From contig JAQMRL010000003.1 of NCBI GenBank assembly GCA_035578175.1, positions 88,762,469 to 88,826,468 on the forward strand: a DNA stretch of 64,000 bases, in the 5' to 3' direction. Positions 1 through 12,192 of this stretch are shown here, in pieces. The translations under genes were made by a program, and so were the position numbers. The stretch comes from Catonia carolina. Lineage: Eukaryota > Arthropoda > Insecta > Hemiptera > Achilidae. Each line of letters starts with the position of its first letter. The first letter of the stretch is position 1. The notes below the pieces were generated by a model. It saw nothing but the letters and a program-made list of their open reading frames with translations, did no database searches and was not told where the DNA came from.

Positions 1-98
1 GAATGTCTGAATGTTTTGACTAGATAAATCAATCAAATCTTAAAATTTCAATTTTTTAAATACAATAATTTAGTCGCAGTGGATTTTTTGGTAACAAC

Positions 99-618
99 AC
101 TGACTTTTCCCCTACTTTCCACATTTTTCTCCCAGATCTTTATTTTCTCTGGTTTTCCTTTTTCTACAATAAACTAACAATTTTGTCGGATTAACTTTTT
201 CTAGCTCCTTCTGAAAATCGTGACTTTTTCTTTGGTATTCCATCGTTTCTTAATCTCCTAACTTTCCAGTAGTTTTTAACTATTCTGGTCTCAACTATCT
301 TGCATATTCTAGAAGCTGCTGTTTCTCTGCGGTAGACTTTCTTTCTTCACAGGAATTACTGACTTTTCCCCTACTTTCCACATTTTTCTCCGAGATCTTT
401 ATTTTCTCTGGTTTTCCTTTTTCTACAATAAACTAACAATTTTGTCGGATTTACTTTTTCTAGCTCCTTCTGAAAATCGTGACTTTTTCTTTGGTATTCC
501 ATCGTTTCTTAATCTCCTAACTTTCCAGTAGTTTTTAACTATTCTGGTCTCGACTATCTTGCATATTCTAGAAGCTGCTGTTTCTCTGCGGTAGACTTTC
601 TTTCTTCACAGGAATTAC
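99..618. repeat. Tandem duplication, two 259-bp units
   Basis: Two head-to-tail units (about 99-357 and 358-616) share a constant offset of 259 bases and differ at only about three positions by eye, so the duplication looks recent. The unit is pyrimidine-rich on the plus strand. Reading the minus strand gives lysine-rich stretches with stops, which could be the tail of a degraded mobile-element ORF, but I do not recognise it. Confidence 0.9.
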
Positions 619-1785
619 CAATCTATACAATTTGCATCTGAACTCTATCTGTATGTTCATTCTCGTTAAATCCAACTTGCTCCATCTTCAGTTTTTTTTT
701 GTGGTTAAAATGACTTTTGTTTGTGTCAAATTTCAGATTTATAGATCAAGAAAGAATTGAATTCGTTTTTGTAAACTTCTAACACGGCTCAAACACCTGA
801 ATTATCGATAAAAAGCTTTTTACTTTTTTAAGTCCAGATATTGATCGGTGAGATTTCCGATCTCAAGGTATTAAAATTACGAAGTTAGGCGGCTTTTACA
901 ATTTTTCGAATTGTTTTCCAATTTTTTTCTATGACAAGATAGTTTTTGTTATTGAAATGTAGCTTATGTCTCTTCGTAGGTTAAAACACAGATATTAGTT
1001 TTGTTAAAATTAGTTCAGTAGTTTTCGAGATAACCTCAAAAACATAATATGCTTAATTAAAAACAAGAATAAGTTAGAAACCTGCATACACAATGTTTCC
1101 CTGCATTAACAAAAACAAGCAATTTTTCTGTATTATCCACTTATTCGCTCTGGACCTTGAATTACTTATAGTACAAAATAAATTGAAAATTTGAATGCAT
1201 CGAATGTAATTTAAATGAATAAAAACTATTTGAAAAATGTTCAGGATTTAAAATATCTCATAAATTATTTTTATACTTAATTTATTTAAGTAGAAAATTT
1301 AAGATGTTTTATCTCATTCAATATTTTATCTTCAGTTTCCAAAATAGGTCAATTTGATTGTTACATTTAAATTTAATATAATATTACATTAAATTTCAGT
1401 AGATATAAATTACCGATATTTTTCTGTATCTAGATTGTCTTAAGAACAATTCATGGAATTTTTGGTATTAAGAAGATGAAGATGTTATTTTTATAATATA
1501 GTACTATTTTGAAACGGTATAGTTTTTTCAACTTTTCTTGTATGCATTGGTTACATTCCATACAAAAGAGTTCACTATTTTAATCATGATTACATGTTAA
1601 ATCTTTAACATCGAATTGTCTGGGAATTCAAGGAATTTGAAAGTATTTTATGCTTATTTATTCCAAATATTAAATAATTACAACGGTTGTTTACAATCCG
1701 ATAAATCATATCCTAAAATTATTACAACTGAAATTCCTTACTTAAATTCCAGTAATAAAAATGTTTTTCATCGTATAGGCCCCAT
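619..1785. other. Unassigned AT-rich stretch
   Basis: I see no ORF of note, no repeat shared with the rest of the window and no structured signal here. Confidence 0.5.
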
Positions 1786-2365
1786 TTAGATCACGTGAGG
1801 TGACTTTAGATGTTTCTGCAAATTTTTTTTGCAGCCTATATTCTCAGTATTTGTAGGTTTTACTATCCACCCGGTGTTCTGTTTTTGCTCTTCATGGAAC
1901 CTTTTAAAGTCCGTAATTAGTTGTCTGAATTTGTTTCGTATATTAAGTATTCTCAATTTATTCCGGTTTTCCAAATATCCTTTTTGACTTCTTTAAACCA
2001 TTTATCCGACACCTTAGACCTAACGTGTCACCTAGGGTCATAATTTAATATCTTTACTGTCTTAAAAATTTGTTTTATCAACTGGTTGTCACCTATTCTA
2101 TACAAGTGCCCGTAAAATTTTAGTCTTTTTCTAATCGTTTCCATTAATGTTCATTTACCTTGTACAGTTCTTCTCAACCTGCAACCTGTATTGTCCATCT
2201 ACTGTATTCGGAGCCGTTATCTTGCGGAGGATCTTTCTTTTCTCTGGTTCTCTTAGACCCGGTCATTCTAATGCACACACTCGCGTACAGACACAAATGT
2301 TTTATCACAGTATTAATTATAATGTCTAATCTTGGCTTGTCTTGAGAGTACTTTCTTCTTAACAA
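1786..2365 (-). pseudogene. RTE-like non-LTR retrotransposon, 3' end of the RT ORF (broken)
   Basis: Reading the minus strand from 2365, a first frame gives a segment with KPRLDIIINTVIK, then LYASVCIRMTGSKRTREK. This resembles the post-catalytic region of the insect RTE-type endonuclease-reverse transcriptase ('YASE..RMTG' region). A shifted frame continues with a KRLKFYGHLYRIGDN block, and the last segment (1786-1974) has FKRFHEEQKQNTGW followed by the terminal lysine-rich tail. The same order of blocks occurs in the plus-strand copy at 32464-33180, which supports a common family. The frame shifts several times and has stops, and the catalytic RT and endonuclease domains are absent, so it is a dead 5'-truncated copy. 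Confidence 0.75.
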
Positions 2366-2900
2366 AATAAAATAAAATAAAATGTAAATATAAATTTTTC
2401 TTTGAAATTATTAGGATATATTAACGTTTTAACATTTTCCCAAATTTTTAACGGGTGTTTAAAAACAAAACTTACCAAATGACTTTTAGCCTTCATCGAT
2501 GACGGGTCCAAAATTATTTTTATTCAACCAACTTCTTCTGCAAGCAAACAATATTCAGTATCTTGAGCTGTATTGAGACTAGCGGTTGACAATCATCAAT
2601 CATAAAGCAATTACAAAATTACGGATTGAAACAGTTATTCAGACTTTATGCCAAGTGATCAACACTACCCGTGACTTCGAAACTCTTATAGTATTAGTCG
2701 ATGCTCCAACCGATCTGGATGTATGGTTTTTAAATACATTTATGATGCAGCAAAGCTACCACTCATTTCACAGATAGAGTGTTTACAAAGTAAATTTTTG
2801 CTATTCATCTCCGAGTTACGTATCCAATATAACACTACACAATGACTCACACGTTCCTTATGACGAAGACACATCATTAAAATTTTACTACAGGTTCAAA
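2366..2900. other. (AAAAT)n run then unassigned sequence
   Basis: A short AAAAT repeat lies at about 2361-2384. A 63-codon ORF at 2586-2777 resembles nothing I know and has no supporting context. The last nine bases (2892-2900) are the left target duplication of the SINE that follows. Confidence 0.5.
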
Positions 2901-3235
2901 GTTAACCCACTGGATCGGTCCAGTGGTAAAGTTGTCGCCGCGAATCTGCTGTTTAACAGCTGATTTTCGGAGACGAAGGTTCCTGGTTTAAATCTTAGTA
3001 AAGGTTATTACTTTTATACAGATTTAAATGCTAAACAGTAGATAACCGGTGTACATTGACGACTGGGGTTCAATTAACTATACCCTCTTAGGAATAGGAC
3101 TCAGCCTGAGTCTGTACAAGATGATACTTCACTTACACGTCATACACATCATCCTCATCTCGTTGGGTCATGGTTTGCTTATTGATCTTAAATTAAACGG
3201 ATTGAAACGTACGCACATTACGGTTTAAAAAAAGA
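2901..3235 (+). mobile_element. tRNA-derived SINE (family C), copy 1
   Basis: The head has a tRNA-like polymerase III promoter: an A-box-like GGTCCAGTGGTAAA and, about 60 bases on, a B-box-like GGTTCCTGGTTTAAATC. A non-tRNA body follows and ends in an A-rich tail. The nonamer AGGTTCAAA sits immediately before (2892-2900) and at the end (3236-3244), giving a 9-bp target-site duplication. A second copy at 26643-27386 matches over the head and the whole tail half. It should be transcribed by polymerase III and mobilised by a partner LINE, which I cannot identify. Confidence 0.8.
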
Positions 3236-3244
3236 AGGTTCAAA

Positions 3245-4592
3245 ATCAGTCTTTTAAGTCATAGTAATTCTTTAATACACAACATAAATTCTCCGTACCT
3301 ACCAGGAATCGCACAAAGACAACTGAAACACCGATGGAGTAGAGACGTGATACATTACGATGCTTTGTAGCACCTACAATTTTAATTAAAAATGTAATTT
3401 TAACACTATTTTAATTATCTGGAGCACTATCACTGGGTGATGTTATCTTCTAAGCCATTAAAGGAGGTTTTCGATTTAATACGCACTCTGAAATTATTTC
3501 TAGTTTTCTTTGTAAAGCTTTAAAATAATTAAATTAAATAAGTTTAAAAAATTCTTCTTTCACGAATACACAGATTTGTTTTTTATAACTTCTGGATCAC
3601 GAATTATTGATGACAACATGTTGAGTTTTATTATCAAAATAATGAAAAGGTGCAAAGTAATGAAAACGAAGTTGAATAAATCATACTACAGATTGTAAAA
3701 AACTTTCTTGTGGACCTACTTTATTTAAAATACATAAAATATTTATCCCAACATAAATTCGTATGAAGTTTTATTAAGCTGAAATATTTTTACGTAATTC
3801 TTTCATGAAATTCATCTAAGAATTTTGAGCAAGTCCGAACTCACTATTCATGTAAATGTTAATTGTTTTCGTTTATTTAATTTTTTTAACAATAACCTAA
3901 ACAATATTCTACCAGAATTTCTGACAAACTTATTCACAACAAAAAACATGAACTAAAACAAAAAAAAATCAAATAATTGATTCCCAGCTGTATATTTTTG
4001 GGTATACAATGATATATTAAATTTTTTAAGAATTTAAATTTATTTAAAATATACTAAATGATATTTAACTGATGCATTTAGATTTATTTTCAAATACTTT
4101 AAAAAATTTTAACTTAAAGAGGATTTCTATTCCATCTTTTTACCCTCCGACGTGAATTCTCAGGATGACAAGAACGGTAAAATCGGAAATTAGACTTTCA
4201 TTTTTTACGCAATACGGAGCTGTTAATGTAAGATGTAAAATTGGTTCTAAAGTCTGTAAATATTTGATGTTACTGCGTTTTGTTGAGCCGAAACGTTTTG
4301 GAGCCGTGGGCTCCATGGAATGATAGTTCTAATTTTATTTTTTATGCCTTTTAATAATTTGGATGCGTAGAATAATGTTTTGCAAAGGCTGTTGAAATAA
4401 AAGCCTGTGATTTATATAAATTAATCTGTTTTTGTAGGGTTGGTGCTTCTTTGAGAATGTATCTAAATACTGTAATCTGTGTCAAAACTTTTTCATATTC
4501 TATCACATTTATCTAAAGTTTTCAAGGGTTTGAACAAAATTGTTAAAGCTGATTTTTGAAAAACACCATGTTGCTATAATTAGACTACTGTT
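3245..4592. other. Mostly unassigned AT-rich stretch
   Basis: At about 3300-3365 the plus strand reads RQLKHRWSRDV, similar to the RRLKR.W end of jockey-type ORF2 proteins (compare the minus copy near 25555). It is too short to call securely. Nothing else is recognised. Confidence 0.4.
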
Positions 4593-5214
4593 CAGTGGCG
4601 TAACTAGGACTTGGCTTTGGAGGGGGTTGGGTCTAATTGGAGAGCACACCACTCCGAACCCCTCAAAAAGCGGTGGTCCGAGGGCTCTCCCAAAAAACAA
4701 AAAAAAAAGTTGAAAAATATTTGTTCTTTAAAATGAGATTTTAATGATGATTTTTAGAACAAAATTTTAGTTAAATTACAACAAACTTTTTAATAAAGTT
4801 TTACTAGATAACTATATTGATTGAAAGTATTTTGACTTTTTTTAGAATAAAAAAATAGTTTCGTAAATCCTCCCTCCTAATGAAAATGTAGCAATTTTAC
4901 CAAATGCTTGTAATGGTTCGTATATTATACATTTAGGAATCTACTCCTATTAGTTTTACCAACGTAGGACACCATTACCTTTACTAGAATTAAGACGAAT
5001 AAGTGACTAATAATAAAAAAAATCTGTTAGAATTGGTTAATCATGTGAAAAACTACTAATCTGAATAAATTATACAAGCCTAATTAAAACTAAAAAAATT
5101 AATTGCTTTATTTCAAGCAAGTTGATTTGCTGTTATACGAATATTTTTTTAGTTTTAGGGTTCTGGGGGGTCGGGGTTATATTCCCCTCAACTACCCCAA
5201 TAGTTACACGACTG
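4593..5214. mobile_element. Non-autonomous hAT-like DNA transposon
   Basis: The left end is CAGTGGCGTAACTAGGA. The right end read on the minus strand is CAGTCGTGTAACTATTGG, so the terminal inverted repeats are imperfect and of the CAGTGGCGT type common in hAT elements. The 8 bases outside each end are CTACTGTT and GTACTGAT, 6 of 8 identical, as expected for a decayed 8-bp hAT target duplication. G-rich subterminal blocks lie inside both ends. No transposase is encoded. Confidence 0.65.
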
Positions 5215-5222
5215 GTACTGAT

Positions 5223-6369
5223 GATTACCTTATTTACTCTTATTGTCTACAACTATTTGATGTCATCAGTTATATCCCCTTGAGAATTTAAAAACTGTTT
5301 CAATGGTTTTTTTGGAGATTTTTACATTTTATAAAACGTTAGAAAAATTATTATACGGCGAGTAGAAGGGGAAATACAAATGTAAATGAAGGGTACAAAA
5401 TACGGCATTGCTGTCCTTCCTTCAAAAAACTACCACATTTCACCAATTTGAACAAAGTAATAACATAATATTTCACCAAAATTTAAAAAAAATATGTGAG
5501 AAGTAAAAAGAAAGCAACTTTTCGTATTTTATTTAAAAAAAGAACTTGAAAGGCTTGCTTGGTTGGTGCGCCTCTCTTATTGAATTCAGGACAGTGAAAA
5601 CTTTTAATGGCTAATTTGTCTGTGTCAGACAGAAAAGAACTAACTAGTAGTATACGAGTGAAGGGGGTTTGGCTGGGGTAGCTGGCGGGCTATGATGAAT
5701 TGCTACCGGTCGCAACCCCCGTAAGAACTTAACTCTAGTGTCGTCTACACTCACTCATTCGCTTCTGTACTTTAATTTTTTTATAATAACGTATGTCGGC
5801 CGTTTTAACCGTAATTCTAAATTTTTAAGTCTTAACTAAAAAGATTTTTAATAACGTTTTCGAACAAACTTTTTCTGATGTAATCCGAAATTGAGAATGT
5901 ACGCTATCTCTTGTTTAATATTATCGAATGTACTCATAATCTACCATCATTTTAAAAGTTTGAAGTTTTTTATATAGAATATTATTCACTGCCACTAAAA
6001 AGAAACATGAAATATGATCCAATCGTTGTGAAAATTGTTTATTATTACTTGCTTTATTCGAGAATATTTTTCACCTGTTTGTCGTGAATTCAATTTTTGT
6101 TAACGTTATTACTTTGTTACTTTCACATTATACGTTTTTAAGTGTTATTATTTTTTTTACTAAACTTTATTGATAAACTAAGGAACTTTACACTTTTTTG
6201 GTTTTTAAAATTCGTTATCTTTTAAAGAGGAGGAGGTCATATAGTCTCATGAATGCTACGGTAGGCAACACGTCTTACGCTCTAGATAAACATATCGTAT
6301 GTCATGTCAACAAACCATCGCTAGTACAGTCTACATAATTTTGCATGCACGATTTTTTGCTTATTTTAC
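5223..6369. other. Unassigned stretch with one GC-richer patch
   Basis: About 5640-5760 is clearly richer in GC than its surroundings and may be an unrecognised SINE or element fragment. The rest is AT-rich and featureless to my reading. Confidence 0.4.
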
Positions 6370-6650
6370 GGGAAATTCCCGGTGATGTCAAAAATAAATG
6401 TTAACGGCGACATTTTGGATTAGTTAACCAATTTTAAATATTTGGGTTGTGACTTATCTTTATCAAACCAGAAAGATGTGACGAATAAACTGAGTAAGTT
6501 TAAGAATATTTTCGAGACGATACATAAAACGATAAAGTAGAAGACTCGGAAAAACACATGTTTAAAGATTTAAAAAAATATGGTGATACCTATGGTTTTA
6601 TATGGAAGTGAGGTGTGCACACTTTCCAAACAGGTGCGAGATAATATATA
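6370..6650 (+). pseudogene. LINE reverse transcriptase fragment, post-RT region
   Basis: One frame beginning GKFPVMSKINVNGDIL runs through NFKYLGCDLS and KDVTNKLSKFKNIFETI to VIPMVLYGSEVCTLSKQ. The order of an F.YLG block, a K..KF..I block and an LYGSE.WTL block is standard after the RT domain of insect RTE-like or related LINE ORF2 proteins. There are a few stops and one frame slip. The reading frame fades where a family B repeat starts at about 6690, so that insertion may have cut the LINE copy. Confidence 0.75.
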
Positions 6651-6689
6651 GCAAGTGGTGGAAATTGGGGTTTATTTAGGAGCAAAAAT

Positions 6690-7586
6690 TTGGTGTGAAA
6701 CACTCGCGCGACTTTCTCTTGCCAATACAAATAATGAACAATATAACGCAACATTAGTAATAAAATATTAGAAATAAACAAAAAAAACACCTAAACAACA
6801 TAAACTAATTTTAATCATGAGTGAATAACGTAAAATGCAAACCAACCTGTTTGGTTAAATAATGCGGAAGATCACTCTTTGATGCTAAACTAAGCTTTGC
6901 AGAGAAAAATTCTTAAAGTAAAAGTTGTCGATATTTTAAATTACTATAAATTTGATTATATATTAATTTATATTTTGTCGTAAAATGCCGAACTACGGCC
7001 GAAATCTTAAAAAATACATTTTTTACAGATGTTCATGAAAAAAAATAGATAATCACAAATCACTGCCAAACTAAGCGTTATACAAAGAAATATTTAAAAT
7101 AAAAGTTGTAGGTTTTTAAATTGTGTGCAACTTTAATTATATACACTTTTGCTCTAAAATGCATATCAAGGCAGCAATCTTAAAAAATTATTTTACACCT
7201 CTAGAGCAGAGCTCTAAGATTCTCAACAGAAGTGACGTTTACCTTTTCTAGAAGAGCATAAAAATTTCGTAATTTCCTAATTAAAAAAAGCCGTTTTTAA
7301 GAAAATTGCGAAATGTCCATACTTCGTTAGACAAATAAACTACTAAATCTGGTTGACCGATTCGATGAAAAGTCCGGGTCCCTATGTGGTACGAAATATA
7401 AGTTCCAAGTTTCAACTTTGTATAGTATTCTGTTCTTAAGAAATTTTGTTCACACACGCACACAAACCGGTCACTAATTTTCTTGTGTTTTCATTGGGCA
7501 TGAAACGTGTATTTACAGTGAAAACTCGTTTCAAAATATCGACTTGAAAACAGTACTTTCTTTCCCTACACTTATATTCAAGTAGG
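6690..7586 (+). repeat. Dispersed repeat family B, copy 1 (about 0.9 kb)
   Basis: This sequence recurs at 14529-15734, 55465-56390, 56525-57165 and 58240-59268. Shared landmarks are GGTGTGAAACACTCGCGCGA at one end, two tandem subunits (see findings), a block at about 7340-7440, and a (CA)n tract close to the other end (short here, 7450-7465). I cannot assign a transposon class: there are no terminal inverted repeats, target duplication or transposase visible. The short ORF across the microsatellite boundary (7281-7463 minus) recurs in other copies but is probably incidental. Confidence 0.75.
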
Positions 7587-7916
7587 GTAAAAGAATGTTA
7601 AAAAAAAGTAAACAAGCCTACTAATTCGTAAAAATATAACTTCCGAATTATATAATTTAGGTTAAATAGTAATCGTTAGGAAATAAGAGCAACCGTAAGG
7701 TGTTTTTCTTAGGTTAATTTTAATGGTAAGGTGTTTAGAATTGGAAATAAGTTTTTTTTTGGTATAAGATTACTTAGAACAAAATATCGTCGGCAACAAC
7801 GAATTTGGTGTTGCATATTGGATTGTAAAAAGTAGCGCATGTACACACGAAGTTTTATTACTAACTGGCCGCCATGTAGCCTACATAAAAAGTGTAACGC
7901 GGACGTTTTAAAAATA

Positions 7917-8482
7917 CCGGCTGTCCCACGAAGAGGTTGGTAGTTTTGAATTAATGCGCTGGACGTATCGCACACTCTAAAGACTGGAAACTTTACAGTT
8001 ACAATAAATAAATATGTAAAAAAGTACCATCGAGTTTCATTTACTTATGATTAATAAAAAACAATTGGCGGAAAGTAATTTTATTTGCATAACCATTTAA
8101 AATTGGTGATTTGTTACAATGTTACTTAAGTAATAACATGAAAGAAATGAAAGAAATATGAAAGTGATAAGTTATTATTTAACGCAATTTGTTTCATTAA
8201 CCTTTATTCGAACAGATGTCCATCAATAGCTATGCGCTGATAGCAACGAAACAAAAATGAGTCATAAGCGTTTTTGAAAAATTGCCGAGGTATGAACAGT
8301 ATCATTTTGGATATTATTTTCTTATTCCGCCATTTTGTTTTGATTAATCAGAAGCAAATGAAACTCGAGAGTACTTTTGTTACATATCTGTTTATTATAA
8401 CTGTAAAGTTTCCAGTCTGTAAAGTGTGCGATACGCCCGGCATATTAATTCAAAAATACCAACCTCTTCGTGGGACACCCGG
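7917..8482. mobile_element. Foldback MITE with 156-bp inverted arms
   Basis: The left arm (7917-8072) and right arm (8327-8482) are inverted copies of each other, equal in length and flanked by TA on both sides (7915-7916 and 8483-8484). The ends read CCGGCTGTCCCAC and, on the other strand, CCGGGTGTCCCAC. TA duplication plus a CCGGGTG end fits the IS630/Tc1/mariner superfamily and resembles the CCGGGTGATTC end of the element at 54191-54952. The 254-bp centre has no recognisable coding sequence, so the element is non-autonomous. Confidence 0.85.
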
Positions 8483-8484
8483 TA

Positions 8485-11400
8485 TATAATTGAATTCCTT
8501 TAATTTAAAAGGTAAACGCAAGAAAACTATAAAATCGATCGGTGTAAAATGTAATTAAAATTTATGAGAACAGTTATTTTGTCCTTTTAGAAATTTAATT
8601 CGTGAAAACTGTTTAAGTAATTGATTGAACAATACCACTGTGAAATATTTTTTATTGGTACAATAAAAAGTGAGCGAGCAACTTGGAAAGAATAAAAGTA
8701 TTATTAGCAGTATTAGTTTTTGTTGTTTCAAGACATACAAAAGAGCAATGCGGAAGAAAATAGTTACAGTCAGCTAAGTTTAATGTTAGATCTCTTTACG
8801 GGGGCTTTATTGTTCCTATGGTAGAATTAAGTTTGAGACATATATAAAATGTTAATGGTTTTGAGGATGCGATTAACACAGGAAACACAGCCCTTCTGGG
8901 AACGGTTAAAACTGGGTCCTCTCCTCTCTCTAAATTATGACCGCTGTTGAAAATGAGATGAAAGTTTTGGGAAAAGCGAGAAGACTAGAAGAAAAACTAA
9001 AAGCTTTTCAACTTTCTAACGTAAATAAAATATTAATTAAATAAAGTGACAAATTTATTGGTACTTTGTTTGGTATACTTTAAAAAAGTAATACTTTGTT
9101 TTGTAGAAAAAATAACATAAAAAAACTATCTTGCATTTTCAAATTGTAAATGTTTTTATTAAATCTGAAAACAGATATTTTTGAAAGTTTAATACATTTT
9201 TTAACAATTTTTTACGTTGCTAAAATGGAGTACAAACTGAAAAAGTTTTTGTAAGCGTTATGTGACTCAACTTACTTAAATTTTTTGCTTACTTTAAAGT
9301 ACAGAAGCATACCATTTAAATCTTTCATAATTTTATATATTTTTCACCAGTCTGGAAACAAAAAAAATTTGTAACAATATTTTAAACGATTTAGAACAGT
9401 AGTTAACAAAAATAGCTGGTGTAGATTCGCTTTCCTCACTCTCTACGTCTAAGCCAATGAGCTCTACCCCTGCATCCCTTTGTTTCATATAGCCTATAAA
9501 ACTCTGAAAAATATTATAATTCTACTGTCAAACTTGAAACATTATTGGTATAGTGGTTATGAGATTTTCGGAAAAATGAAAACAAAGAATTTCTTGTTAT
9601 GTAGGCGTAATAGAAGAATTTAGCAATTTATATTCAGTAACCCTATGAGAAAAAAATCAATCTTATTTACTGATATGTAATGATGAGATGAACCCGGGAC
9701 TCAGTGTGGGCAATGCGCTGCTGCTAGTACGTACATTTCTAAAAACATGCAACTGTGTAGTATATGTAGTTTATTTTTTGCTTCTTCTTTACAACACTTA
9801 ATAATATTTAAAATAACATTCCGTTCCGCACTTTGAATTGTTTTACCCTGATTTCGAGCGGTCGACATGATAAACTTATAATACATGGATAGATAATTTA
9901 TAACAACACTACAGAATAATGAATAAAATGTGAAGAATTAAAATGAAAAGATACGGAATGAGTTTTAACGAATTAATACTTTTATTTGTGTAAATGTAGC
10001 TTAAAGCGTAAAAACAGAATAGCCAAGTCAAAACAATATTTCCTTTACCACTCGTCGCGTAATAAAATAAGGACTGTGTATTCCAATGACTACAAGTATC
10101 AGTATGTTTTTAGGATTGTAATAGAGAAACTGGGCATGCGCAGTAAATTTTTCCCCTCATACACTTCGTCTCAAACAAAGTTCATTTCGTGATTAACCAT
10201 CAGTACATGTTAATAGAATATACCAGAAAACATTTTTGAAAGAATTAAAAATTGGAAAATATACTAGATGGTTCGTAGAAACTGAAAAAGATATGAAGGT
10301 GTTAAGACAGAGGGCAGAAGTACATTCAGAAAAAAATTTAAGTGTTTCAAGGGTTTCAAGAGAAATAGAAAAGGAAAAATGACATCACACATAGTTAGAA
10401 TAAAGGAAAAAAAATTTAATGGAAATGAAAAAGACGAAAATGTACTGAAAAAAGAAAAATATCAAACGTGAGAAAAAATCATTAAACGTAATCCTAAAAA
10501 AGCCAAAACGATAAAAAAACGATGAAGAGTAAGATTTAGGCTACTTCTAGAACTTAACTAAACAGAACTTAGCTTAGTATTGAAGAAGAATCTTTAGCTT
10601 ACCAGTGTGACGTGCCGACAGCTGAGCTACCGATGTAGTTTTTATTTTCTACATGAATTTGTACATACTCCAACAATACTGATTATAGAAATTTTTGACG
10701 CAAATTAATTAATTTTGGAAATATAACAATTTTTACTTACATCTTGGTATTTTCTGTTAAATGTATTTTCTGCTAACTAAATATTTGGGTTTTACCTAAG
10801 TTATTTTTGAAAAGTCATAAAATACTTCTGAAAAAAATTAAGAGTGTTTTAAATGAATATTTTTATAAAAGTATGTTTTAAATTAAGTTCTTAAATAAAA
10901 ACTCTAATTAACTGACTGATTCAGTCATCTTTTATTTATCCTCCTAATAATTACAAAAGATAGAAATTTGAAATTTGACACGTTAATTTATGTAAAGTAT
11001 CGTTTTTCAGGGAAAGGCACAGCCCCCAAAAAAGCATTCAACCATTTAATAATTAACTCATCTTTAAGTTTTCTACTTCCCCAAGAGAAATACACTTAAC
11101 AAAACTTCTTAATTAACAAAGAGAATTTAAGGATTCGGAGGGAAACACTTCCGTTAGTAGCACAACTCTGAAAACGTTTTTACGAGATAATATATAATTC
11201 GTAGATACATAAGTAATTCCTATTTTAACAATTTTCTACTACTTAAGTAATTGACTTAAAACATTTAACGAAGTAAACGACTACAACACATGACTATTTA
11301 AACATAAATTCATAGTAAGTCCCTTGTTCAGTATACTTACTGAAACTTCACATAACGAGGTTTCACTGTGTAACTATATTATAAAACAATTAAAAGTCTT

Positions 11401-12093
11401 GCCGATTTATAGAAAGTTACATAACTTTTTGTAACCGTTATTAAATCACATTTTGTATAGCTTTTCGAGAAACATTGATATGGACGTAGTTTGTACAACT
11501 TTGTGCCGGTATGTTACGAGTAGGTTCGATTTATTTATTAATTTAGTATAGAGTGAGATGATAAGACGCAGCCAATGTTTGAATGTAAAACGATGTTAAC
11601 GGTAGAAAATGTTTGGAACAGCAATGAAACGTTGAAATACCAGTTTAAAGAAGAGATGACGTAATGCTCTTGTTATACTTGTAAGAAACACTAAAAACTG
11701 ATATTTTTCTAATTCTGTGAAAGAGAAATGATTTTAAGGTAATTAAAATTTGTTCTGTTTGCATTAGTACTCATCTACCCGGAAAGCGTTAATTCGTTCA
11801 GCCGTACTCGTTATCGATTAACTTTGTGCTGATGAAGCTTTTGTTTTCTAATGAAATTAAAAAACAACTTATTATTATATATTTTTATAATATTTATTAA
11901 TTTATTGTTTGTTTTCATTTATTTTTTGACCATTTTACACATTAGTGCTAGTACATTATAAAACGTACAATACCAAATAATCTGATTGTATCGATGATTA
12001 ATAATAACACGAAAGATATTCGGAAGCAGACCACCAATTGATAAGTCTTCTATGCTGTATTTTTATAATTTAATATACCATAAGTACCGATTT
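8485..12093. other. Long unassigned AT-rich stretch
   Basis: No gene is recognised. A minus ORF at 9701-9886 has a segment KTIQSAERNVILNIIKCC that faintly recalls N-terminal helix-turn-helix regions of some transposases, but support is too weak to call it. About 10240-10540 is strongly purine-rich on the plus strand and reads as lysine/glutamate-rich peptides with stops. About 10900-11110 (containing ACTGACTGATTCAGTCATC and AGATAGAAATTTGAAATTTG) has the look of a dispersed insect repeat, though no second copy lies in this window. Confidence 0.4.
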
Positions 12094-12192
12094 ATAGTTG
12101 ACAACCGGTTGACTAAACAAATTTTTAAGCCTGTAAATAATAGACCTAAGGTGTCGGATAAATCTTTTAAAGAAATCAGAAAGGATCTACAA
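12094..12192 (+). pseudogene. RTE-like LINE fragment, near the C-terminus
   Basis: The plus strand reads NRLTKQIFKPVNNRPKVSD followed by KSFKEIRKDL, matching the equivalent region of the minus-strand copy at about 1990-2105. Only about 100 bases are left. It stops abruptly at a join with a different LINE fragment at about 12192. Confidence 0.65.

Noticed and set aside
9701..9886. Minus ORF with a KTIQSAERNVILNIIK segment, faintly like a transposase N-terminus
   Set aside because: Only one short block of resemblance and no flanking transposon ends or downstream catalytic motifs.
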